This document shows positions 16,333 to 22,663 of a stretch of 32,327 nucleotides of DNA, piece by piece. The stretch is from DATAEU01 sp046735355. Lineage in GTDB: Bacteria > Actinomycetota > UBA4738 > HRBIN12. Each line of letters begins with the position of its first letter. The first letter of the stretch is position 1. Under the pieces are notes generated by a model, which saw nothing but the letters and a program-made list of their open reading frames with translations, was not told the origin of the DNA and ran no database searches. Location of the stretch: the NCBI GenBank assembly GCA_046735355.1, contig JBKPTC010000062.1:1-32327 (forward strand), in the 5' to 3' direction. Made by a program: the position numbers and the translations under genes.

Positions 16333-16379
16333 CCCGTCCTCCGGCCGCTGCTCGGCGGAGCGCCCGCCGCACGGCCGGC

Positions 16380-17636
16380 CTATGGAACCACGGGATTGAA
16401 CGATGGTTCAAGGTCGGCCGCGGCAATCGCCTCGCGGTCCGGCAGCAATCGAAGCAGCGGCAAGGACAGGACGGCGCCCACGAGCGCGAGCGCTCCCGCG
16501 AGCGCGTAGGTTCCCTTCGGACCGAGGTGCGGCATGACCGCCGCCCCGAGGAGCAGCGCGAACGACAGCCCGCCGTGCATCACGGTCTCGAACGCGCCGA
16601 CGACCCGGCTGCGCACGACGTCGGGAGTGCGCCGCTGCAGCAGGTTCTGCTCGATGACGAGCGTCGGCCCGTCCGCGATGCCGAACACCGCGACCCACGC
16701 GACGGCGACGGCGAAGACGGGCGCGAGCGCCACGCCGAACGCGGTCGCCGCCAGGGCGAACGAGCACGCGACGAGCCATCGTCCCTCGACCTTCTGGCGC
16801 GCGCGCCGCCCGAGCATCGAGCCGACGATCGTTCCGGCGCCCCACGCCGCGGTGAGCATCCCGTAGCCGAACGATCCCGCGCCGAACGAGTCCGCCAGGG
16901 CGGGATCGGCGACGAGCGACATCCCCATCCCGAGCAGGAACACGAACCATGCGATCGCCATCGTTCGCAGGACGCGGTCGCGCCCGACGAACCGGAACCC
17001 GGCGAGCAGACCCGCGTGGGTGCGCGCGTCCTCCTCCGTGCGCGCCGGATCGGCGAACCGCCCACGCACCGTCGCGACGAGCGTCGCCGAGACCAGGTAC
17101 GAGACCGCGTTCCCGGCGAAGACGGCGGCAGCGCCGAATCTCGCCACGGCGAGCCCGCCGAGGATCGGCCCGAGCGTGATCCCGGCGTTCCGGCCCATCG
17201 CGATGAGGCTGTTCGCCCACGTCATGTGCTCGGTCCCGGCGAGGTTCGGGATCGCGGCCGAGGACGCGGGGAAGAACGGCGACTCGAGCAGCGATGCGGC
17301 GAACGCCAGCGCCAGGAGTCCGGCCGGCGACCGGATGCCCGTCATGACCAACCAACAGGCGGCGGCGCCGGCCTCGCCGAGGACCATCAGCCGCTGCCGG
17401 TCGAACCGGTCGGCGACGGCGCCCGCCAACGGACCGAGGAACCCGATCATCGCGAAGGTGAGCAGCATCGTCGCCGCCACCCACGCCGGCGACCGTGTCG
17501 TCCGCCAGATCTCGAAGTTCAGCGCGACCTGAGCGCCGAACGTTCCGGTCACCGAGATGACGCGGCCGAGCGCGAGGCGTCGCACGGCCGTGCGGGGAGG
17601 GGTGTCCGAACGCGTCCGAACGCCCGCCCCCGCCAC
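16380..17636 (-). CDS. MFS transporter (drug-exporter type), second of a tandem pair
   Basis: 418 residues, about 12 membrane segments. PLAGAVADRFDRQRLMV is the MFS loop 2-3 signature (G...DR.GR.R-like). QRRTPDVVRSRV, in the second half, occurs identically in the neighbouring copy at 17641. Such MFS_3-type proteins export drugs, macrolides or siderophores. GTG 17636 lies four bases after the stop of the first copy, and its Shine-Dalgarno (GGGGAGG) overlaps that stop, so translation is closely coupled. Confidence 0.88.
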   Translation of the reverse strand: MAGAGVRTRSDTPPRTAVRRLALGRVISVTGTFGAQVALNFEIWRTTRSPAWVAATMLLTFAMIGFLGPLAGAVADRFDRQRLMVLGEAGAAACWLVMTGIRSPAGLLALAFAASLLESPFFPASSAAIPNLAGTEHMTWANSLIAMGRNAGITLGPILGGLAVARFGAAAVFAGNAVSYLVSATLVATVRGRFADPARTEEDARTHAGLLAGFRFVGRDRVLRTMAIAWFVFLLGMGMSLVADPALADSFGAGSFGYGMLTAAWGAGTIVGSMLGRRARQKVEGRWLVACSFALAATAFGVALAPVFAVAVAWVAVFGIADGPTLVIEQNLLQRRTPDVVRSRVVGAFETVMHGGLSFALLLGAAVMPHLGPKGTYALAGALALVGAVLSLPLLRLLPDREAIAAADLEPSFNPVVP

Positions 17637-17640
17637 GGCC

Positions 17641-18900
17641 CTACCTCCCCGCGCCGATCGTCTCGGGCGCGTGCGACACGGGCTCCAGCGCGGGTTCGAG
17701 CGCCGCGGCCGGCTCCTCGCGGGGCCGCCGCGCCGTGCGCACGACGGGCCAGAACACGAGGGCGCCGACGAGCGCGGTGGCGCCTCCGATCAGGTACACG
17801 TGTTGCGCGCCGACGATGCGGAGCACCTGGCCGGCGAACACGAGCGCGGCCGCATACGAGATCATGACGACGAACTCGACGGCCGCCATGACACGGCTTC
17901 GAACGACGTCGGGCGTCCTTCGCTGCTGGATCCCCTGGTCGGCGACGATCGCGATGGCGTCGCCGATGCCCGCGAAGAACGTCATCGCGAGGATCGGCGC
18001 GAACCACGGCGAGACGCCGATCGCCGCCGTGGCGAACGCGACGAGCAGCATGCCGAGGAACAGCGCGCGCGGCTCCTTCCGCTCGTTCAGCCACCGCCCG
18101 GCGAACGAGCCCGCGACCGAACCCAGCCCCCAGCACGTGATCATCAGCCCGAACCCGACCGCGCCCGCCCCGAAGTGCTCGACGAGCGGCACGTCCGCGA
18201 CCATGACGAAGCCCATCCCGCCGATCATCACGACATAGGCGAGCGTCAGGTACCGCAGCACGCGGTCACGCGCGATGAACCGAAATCCGGCACGCAGGCC
18301 TCGATGCTCGTGGTGCTCCTCCTCACGACGCTCGTCCGAGAACCGGCCGTGCACCGTCGCGACCAGCGCGGCCGAGATCGCGAACGACACCGCGTTCAGC
18401 GCGAACACCGACGACGAGCCGATGAGCGGCAGCAGCACGCCGCCGATCGCGGGTCCGACGGTGATGCCGAGGTTCTTGCCGAGGCTGACCAGCCCGTTCG
18501 CCCACGCGATGCGGTCCTCGGGGACGAGGTTGGGGATCGCCGCGCCCGATGCCATCCAAAACGGCGTCTCCACGACGGCCGACACGAACGCGAAGACCAG
18601 CAGCAACGCGGGATCGCGGACCAACGCCATGGCGGCGAAGGCCGCCACTCCGAGCAGATCGGACACGATCATCACGCGCTTGCGGTCGAACCGGTCTCCG
18701 ATCGCGCCGGCGAACGGACTGACGAAGCCGTTGACGCCAAACGTGAGCAGGAGCGTCGCCGACAACCAGGTCGCCGAGTGCGTCCGCTCGTACACGGTGA
18801 ACATCAGCGCCGTGTACGCCGCGGCGCCTCCCGCGATGGAGATCAGCCGCGCGACGGCGAGACGCCTGACGGCGGAGCGCGATGGTGTTGGACGGTTCAT
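17641..18900 (-). CDS. MFS transporter (drug-exporter type), first of a tandem pair
   Basis: 419 residues, about 12 membrane segments, with PFAGAIGDRFDRKRVMIV between helices 2 and 3 and QRRTPDVVRSRV in the second half, as in the downstream paralog. It is of the MFS_3 group (MefA/EntS-like exporters). ATG 18900 follows AGGAG at eight bases. This start region is unusual: the AUG and the end of the Shine-Dalgarno can pair with the 5' end of the predicted transcript over 14 bases (see the leader RNA). Expression is therefore probably controlled at translation initiation. Confidence 0.9.
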   Translation of the reverse strand: MNRPTPSRSAVRRLAVARLISIAGGAAAYTALMFTVYERTHSATWLSATLLLTFGVNGFVSPFAGAIGDRFDRKRVMIVSDLLGVAAFAAMALVRDPALLLVFAFVSAVVETPFWMASGAAIPNLVPEDRIAWANGLVSLGKNLGITVGPAIGGVLLPLIGSSSVFALNAVSFAISAALVATVHGRFSDERREEEHHEHRGLRAGFRFIARDRVLRYLTLAYVVMIGGMGFVMVADVPLVEHFGAGAVGFGLMITCWGLGSVAGSFAGRWLNERKEPRALFLGMLLVAFATAAIGVSPWFAPILAMTFFAGIGDAIAIVADQGIQQRRTPDVVRSRVMAAVEFVVMISYAAALVFAGQVLRIVGAQHVYLIGGATALVGALVFWPVVRTARRPREEPAAALEPALEPVSHAPETIGAGR

Positions 18901-19029
18901 GAAGCGACTCCTGGAAGCTCGAAGGGGGTGGTGCCTGAGGGTTCGGGGATCGGGACGCGGCCTGGGCGGCGCGCGTCGTCAGGCTGTGGGAGCCTTGACC
19001 GGATCGATCCCCGTGAGTCGCCTCATGAC
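18897..19029 (-). ncRNA. Structured 5' leader RNA of the MFS pair (candidate cis-regulatory RNA)
   Basis: Pairings on the minus-strand transcript: (a) UCAUGAGGCGACUC (19028-19015) with GAGUCGCUUCAUGA (18910-18897), 14 contiguous pairs with one G-U, covering the exporter AUG and part of its Shine-Dalgarno; (b) nested inside, CGGGGAUCG (19013-19005) with CGAUCCCCG (18952-18944); (c) in that loop, AGGCU/AGCCU (18995-18991/18985-18981), loop CCCAC; (d) GACGCG/CGCGUC (18977-18972/18959-18954), extendable by three pairs past a bulge; (e) a competing GCCUGA/UCAGGC pairing (18984-18979/18938-18933) over the upstream-ORF stop. No T-tract follows, so translational rather than transcriptional control is the simpler reading. 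No known riboswitch class is recognised. Confidence 0.6.
18979..19026 (-). CDS. Upstream ORF (15-residue putative leader peptide)
   Basis: ATG at 19026, TGA at 18979-18981, peptide MRRLTGIDPVKAPTA. It begins within about three bases of the predicted transcription start, so initiation would be leaderless. Its first codons form one arm of the helix that hides the exporter start, and its last codons form a small hairpin and the stop. A ribosome initiating or stalling on it would open the leader. Translation is not demonstrated. Confidence 0.45.
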   Translation of the reverse strand: MRRLTGIDPVKAPTA

Positions 19030-19035
19030 CGAGCG

Positions 19036-19065
19036 AGTGTAGCAGCGGGTCTCGCGGCGACGCAA
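19036..19065 (-). promoter_or_regulatory. Promoter of the MFS leader
   Basis: -10 TACACT (19041-19036), an 18-base spacer and -35 TTGCGT (19065-19060) on the minus strand. Transcription should start near 19029, three bases before the upstream ORF. Confidence 0.5.
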
Positions 19066-19085
19066 CGAAGAGCGCGGATCGCGTG

Positions 19086-19101
19086 TGTGACGTCCGTCAC
19101 C
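19086..19101. promoter_or_regulatory. CRP/FNR-family-like operator
   Basis: TGTGACGTCCGTCACC fits the CRP consensus TGTGA-N6-TCACA at nine of ten positions; inner GTGACG/CGTCAC is a perfect inverted repeat (19087-19100). Its centre is about 64 bases upstream of the predicted MFS leader start, close to the class I activator position. Confidence 0.5.
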
Positions 19102-19125
19102 CATCGGCCGGCTCGGCGAGATACG

Positions 19126-20712
19126 TCAGCCGGGCAGGACGATGAAGATCGGGGTGTCGAACGCGCCGATCTCGCTCGCGATCCGGTCGATCACCTCGCC
19201 CGGGACCGGGCTGTCGAGCGTGAGCCCCATCAGCGCCGTCCCGCCGGTCGAACGCCGGCCGACGTCCATCGTGGCGATGTTGATTTCGGCCTCGCCGAGG
19301 ATCGTGCCGACCGTCCCGATCACGCCGGGGCGGTCCTCGTACGCGAAGAACAGCATGTACGTGGCGGGCGCCATCTCGATGTCGTAGTCGTTCACCTGCA
19401 TCACGCGCTCGGCGTTGCGCTTGCCGTGCAGCGTTCCGCCGACGCTCACCTCGCCGTCGTCGGTCTGCGCCCGGACCGCGATCAGGTTCACGTAGTCGCT
19501 CGAGACGCTCGAGCGCGTCTCGCTGATCGCGATGCCCCGCTCCCCCGCGATGATCGGCGCGTTGACGAAGGAGACCGGCTCGTGCACGACGCCCGACAGG
19601 ACGCCCTTCACCACCCCGAGCGTCAGCACGCGCGTGTCGGCGTCGGCGATCCGGCCGAGGTACTGGCACTCGACGGCGCGGACGGCGCCTCGCGCGAGCC
19701 CCGTCACGATGGCGCCGAGCTTCTCGGCGAGCGGCAGGAACGGTCGGATCGCCTCGGACACCTCGGCGCCGGCCGAGACGTTCACCGCGTACGGCACGAA
19801 CTCGCCCTGAAGCGCGAGCCGCACCATCTCGGCCACCGCCGTGCCCGCCTTGTCCTGTGCCTCGGTCGTGGACGCGCCGAGGTGCGGCGTCACGACCACG
19901 TTGTCGAACGCGAACAGGGGAGACTCGGTCGTCGGCTCCTCCGCGAACACGTCGAGCGCCGCGCCGCCGAGCCGCCCGTCCTCGAGCGCCTTGGCGAGTG
20001 CCTGCTCGTCGACGATCCCGCCGCGCGCCGTGTTCACGAGGCGAGCCCCCTCCTTGCACAGCGCGAGCTCACGCTCGCCGATCAGCGCCTCGGTGTCGGG
20101 CGTGCGCGGCAGATGGATCGAGACGAAGTCCGCCTGCACGAGCAGCGCCTCGAGGGTCGGCATCAGCTCGACGCCCATCTCCTTGGCGCGGTCCTTCGGG
20201 ACGTACGGATCGAACGCGATGATGCGCATGCCGAACCCGGCCGCGCGCTGCGCGACGAGCGCGCCGACGCGTCCGATCCCGACGATGCCGAGCGTCTTGC
20301 CCTGGAGCTCGACGCCCTGCCACTTCGAGCGCTCCCACTTGCCCGCCTTCAGCGCCGCGTCCGCCTGCGGGATGTTGCGCGCCTGCGCGAGCATTAGCGC
20401 GATCGCGTGCTCGGCCGCCGAGACGATGTTCGACTGCGGGGCGTTGACCACCATGACGCCGCGCCGGGTGGCCGCCTCGACGTCGACGTTGTCGAGCCCG
20501 ATCCCCGCGCGCGCCACGACCTTCAGGTTCTCGCCCGCCTCGAGCACCTGCGCGGTCACCTTCGTCTGCGAGCGCACGACGAGCGCGTCGTACGGAACGA
20601 CCTCGGCGACCAGGTCGCCGTTCGCGAGCTCCGGACGCACGTCCACCTGGAAGTCGCGACGCAGGAGATCGAGCCCGGCGTCGGAGAGCGGCTCGGTGAC
20701 GAGGACGCGCAT
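19126..20712 (-). CDS. serA: D-3-phosphoglycerate dehydrogenase
   Basis: 528 residues, long SerA form with a C-terminal regulatory half. NAD motif GIVGIGRVG at 142-150, VARAGIGLDNVD, the substrate-binding NTARGG with its Arg, TPHLGAST with the catalytic His, then the intervening domain and a terminal ACT domain (DRPGVIGTVGTILGEAEINIATM-like region). It oxidises 3-phosphoglycerate to 3-phosphohydroxypyruvate, the first step of serine synthesis, and the ACT domain suggests serine feedback. ATG 20712 overlaps the stop of the aminotransferase gene by one base (TGATG), so the two enzymes are made together. A longer frame upstream lies inside that gene and is not the true start. Confidence 0.95.
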   Translation of the reverse strand: MRVLVTEPLSDAGLDLLRRDFQVDVRPELANGDLVAEVVPYDALVVRSQTKVTAQVLEAGENLKVVARAGIGLDNVDVEAATRRGVMVVNAPQSNIVSAAEHAIALMLAQARNIPQADAALKAGKWERSKWQGVELQGKTLGIVGIGRVGALVAQRAAGFGMRIIAFDPYVPKDRAKEMGVELMPTLEALLVQADFVSIHLPRTPDTEALIGERELALCKEGARLVNTARGGIVDEQALAKALEDGRLGGAALDVFAEEPTTESPLFAFDNVVVTPHLGASTTEAQDKAGTAVAEMVRLALQGEFVPYAVNVSAGAEVSEAIRPFLPLAEKLGAIVTGLARGAVRAVECQYLGRIADADTRVLTLGVVKGVLSGVVHEPVSFVNAPIIAGERGIAISETRSSVSSDYVNLIAVRAQTDDGEVSVGGTLHGKRNAERVMQVNDYDIEMAPATYMLFFAYEDRPGVIGTVGTILGEAEINIATMDVGRRSTGGTALMGLTLDSPVPGEVIDRIASEIGAFDTPIFIVLPG

Positions 20713-21863
20713 CAGCCCGCCTGCGCGAACACGTCCTCGGCCGCCGCGACGGCGGCGCCGCGCTTGACCGGATAGCCGAGCGCGTCGAGCGTCATCTCGA
20801 GCGCCGCGAGCCCGCGGATCATGTCGAGCCGGTCGTAGTAGCCGAGGTGCCCGATCCGGAACACCTTGCCCTTGAGCGGGCCCTGACCCGGCGCGAGCAC
20901 GATGCCGTGGTCGGCGCGGATCCGCGCGCAGATCGTGTCGGCGTCCAGGCCTTCGGGCGCGCGGATCGCCGTGACCGTCCACGCGCGGTCGAGGTCCTCG
21001 CCGAACAGATCGAGCCCGAGCGCGCGCACGCCCTCCTTGATCGCGCGCGAGAGCAGGGCGTGCCGCTCGAACGCGGCCTCAGGGCCGTCCTGGAAGTAGA
21101 GCTCGAGCGCCTTCTGCAGCCCCTGCACGACCGAGATCGCCGGCGTCCACGGGTTCTCCGGATCCGGCAGGTCGTAGAACTTCTTGTACGTCGCCCAGTC
21201 GAAGTAGACGCGCGGGTTGGTCGCGTCCTTCGCCGCGGCCCACGCGGCGTCCGAGATCGCGACGAACACCAGGCCCGGCGACGCGGAGAGCGCCTTCTGC
21301 GACCCGCTCACCGCGACGTCGATCCCCCACCCGTCCATGTCGAACGGGACGGCACCGAGCGACGACACCGCGTCGACGATGACGAGCGCGCCGGCCTCCT
21401 TCGCGGCGCGCGCGACCGGCTCGATGTCGTGGACGACGCCGGTCGAGGTCTCGCTCTGCGTGAGGAGGACGGCCTTGACGGGATGCTCGGCGAGCGCGCG
21501 AGCGACGTCGTCGGCCTTGACCGTCGTCCCCCACTCGTACTCGATGGTCCGGACGTTCAGGCCGTACGTCGTCGCGATCTTCGTGAAGCGTTCCGAGAAG
21601 AAGCCCGCGAGCGGAACGAGGACGTCGTCACCGGGCGAGAAGCAGTTCGCGATCGCCGACTCGAGCCCGCCCGTGCCCGACGCGGTCATGATCACGACGT
21701 CGTTGTTCGTCTTGAAGAGCGTCTGCAGCTGCTCGGTGATCTGGCGGAGCATCGACCCGAACGCCGGACCGCGGTGATAGACGAGCGGCGCGGCCTGTGC
21801 GAGCAGCACCTCCGGCGGGATCGGCGTCGGTCCGGGCGCCAGGATGATCTCGGGCCTGTCCAT
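20712..21863 (-). CDS. Class V aminotransferase (alanine-glyoxylate / serine-pyruvate type, probable SerC role)
   Basis: 383 residues, PLP fold type I class V. Start LAPGPTPIPPEVL, TASGTGGLESA, SETSTGVVHDIEP, DAVSSLGAVPFDMD and PLP lysine Lys190 in SGSQKAL identify the AGXT/PucG-type branch. Directly coupled to serA (TGATG), it most likely does the phosphoserine aminotransferase step, as such class V enzymes can in lineages without a classical SerC; serine-glyoxylate transamination is the alternative. ATG 21863 has GGGGAG about nine bases upstream. No serB is in the window. Confidence 0.85.
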   Translation of the reverse strand: MDRPEIILAPGPTPIPPEVLLAQAAPLVYHRGPAFGSMLRQITEQLQTLFKTNNDVVIMTASGTGGLESAIANCFSPGDDVLVPLAGFFSERFTKIATTYGLNVRTIEYEWGTTVKADDVARALAEHPVKAVLLTQSETSTGVVHDIEPVARAAKEAGALVIVDAVSSLGAVPFDMDGWGIDVAVSGSQKALSASPGLVFVAISDAAWAAAKDATNPRVYFDWATYKKFYDLPDPENPWTPAISVVQGLQKALELYFQDGPEAAFERHALLSRAIKEGVRALGLDLFGEDLDRAWTVTAIRAPEGLDADTICARIRADHGIVLAPGQGPLKGKVFRIGHLGYYDRLDMIRGLAALEMTLDALGYPVKRGAAVAAAEDVFAQAG

Positions 21864-21930
21864 CGGCGGTCACTCCCCGGGGAAGCTCGGACGGGTACGG
21901 CGAAGCACGCCGGAAGCGCGCGGAGCCGTC

Positions 21931-21939
21931 AGGCTATCA
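21931..21939 (-). promoter_or_regulatory. Extended -10 promoter of the aminotransferase-serA operon
   Basis: TGATAGCCT on the minus strand combines an extended-10 TGN with TAGCCT. It would start transcription near 21924, 60 bases before the gene. No -35 is clear, as is usual for this promoter type. Confidence 0.35.
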
Positions 21940-21967
21940 CCCGCGAACACACCACCCGGTCCATTCA

Positions 21968-21983
21968 CGGAGGATGACCTCCG
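21968..21983. terminator. Short hairpin, possible transcript end of the frameshifted gene
   Basis: CGGAGG-ATGA-CCTCCG, a perfect 6-bp stem with a four-base loop, 50 bases past the stop at 22033. There is no T-tract, so it is at best a weak or Rho-assisted terminator. Confidence 0.25.
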
Positions 21984-22032
21984 CGAGTACCAGACCGGTC
22001 GACGGGACGTCTCCTAGGGCAGCCGATCGACG

Positions 22033-22396
22033 CTAGCGAGCCGGATCTCCGTCGATGAGCTCATCCTCGAGCTTCAAGAAGAGCCACGTGTCATCGGCCG
22101 CTTTCGCAAGGTCGCTGAGACTCGAACGGGCAGCGTGGCGAAAGCTGAACCGGTCCGGGCCACGAGATCCGCACACGAACCGGTAGACCTGGCTGGAGTC
22201 GCCGATCACGCTAAAGCTAGCACTACGCTTCCAATCGATCTTCAGTTGGAGCGTGTGTGATCCGGAAGGGACTTCAACCCTCGCTGTTTCTCCGCGCTTG
22301 ACACCGGCCCACCTCGACGTCGTCCAGCAAGATCTTGTACGCCCGCACGGCATCTCGGAACCCTTCAGATGATCGTCGTACGTACACATCTGCCAT
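22033..22396 (-). pseudogene. Frameshifted small PEGA-like protein gene
   Basis: Two frames make one sensible protein. From ATG 22396 the first frame reads MADVYVRRSSEGF, then AYKILLDDVEVGR and soon meets a stop; the other frame continues with VKRGETARVEVPSGSHTLQL, KIDW and runs to the stop at 22033. A one-base insertion near 22310 (around CGGTGTCAAG in the message) would explain the break. The joined product of about 120 residues looks like a PEGA-type module (short display of G-E-T-A-R-V-E-V-P-x-G-x-H). A GATAAT -10 sits six bases before the ATG, so the gene was, or is, transcribed leaderless. The patch is visibly lower in G+C than its surroundings. A sequencing error is equally possible. 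Confidence 0.6.
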
Positions 22397-22402
22397 ACGC
22401 GC

Positions 22403-22408
22403 ATTATC
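22403..22408 (-). promoter_or_regulatory. -10 element of the frameshifted gene
   Basis: GATAAT on the minus strand, five of six consensus bases, exactly six bases before ATG 22396. It is the best -10 in the window and supports that start. Confidence 0.5.
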
Positions 22409-22480
22409 GGCCAGAACGACGTCTTCGGAACACGGGCGCCCAGCCGGGATAGGTCTCGTCCGAGGCCGATCGCTGGCGTG

Positions 22481-22663
22481 CTAGAAGCGGAGGCTGTGCT
22501 CGACGTCCTCGGCGTCCGAGTGGACGGCGGCGTTCGGGACGTCGTCGTGGTGGCCGCGGCGTCGGCGCTTCAGGGCACGGGCGAGACGCTCGCGCGCGGC
22601 GACCTGGCGCTTGTGCTGCTGGTTGAGATCGCAGGGGATGTGCGTGATCTGAGGGAAGATCAT
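22481..22663 (-). CDS. Small basic protein of unknown function
   Basis: 60 residues beginning MIFPQITHIPCDLNQQ, with an arginine/lysine-rich middle (ARALKRRRRG) and an acidic tail. It is not recognised. The case for a real gene: AAGGAGG lies five bases before the ATG, and the ATG overlaps the reductase stop as ATGA, the hallmark of a coupled gene. A basic patch may bind nucleic acid or an acidic partner such as the ferredoxin, but this is conjecture. Confidence 0.6.
   Translation of the reverse strand: MIFPQITHIPCDLNQQHKRQVAARERLARALKRRRRGHHDDVPNAAVHSDAEDVEHSLRF

Noticed and set aside
17557..20397. A 946-codon open frame on the plus strand (others at 3924-6626 and 8124-9692)
   Set aside because: They lie antisense to clear genes, consist of Arg/Asp/Glu-rich or Arg/Ala-rich sequence without any motif, and are the normal by-product of very high third-position G+C.
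20713..20982. Longer N-terminus for SerA
   Set aside because: It overlaps the aminotransferase gene in another frame; family similarity starts at the ATG at 20712.
22300..22320. Programmed frameshift in the PEGA-like gene
   Set aside because: No slippery heptamer or stimulatory structure is apparent; mutation or sequencing error is simpler.
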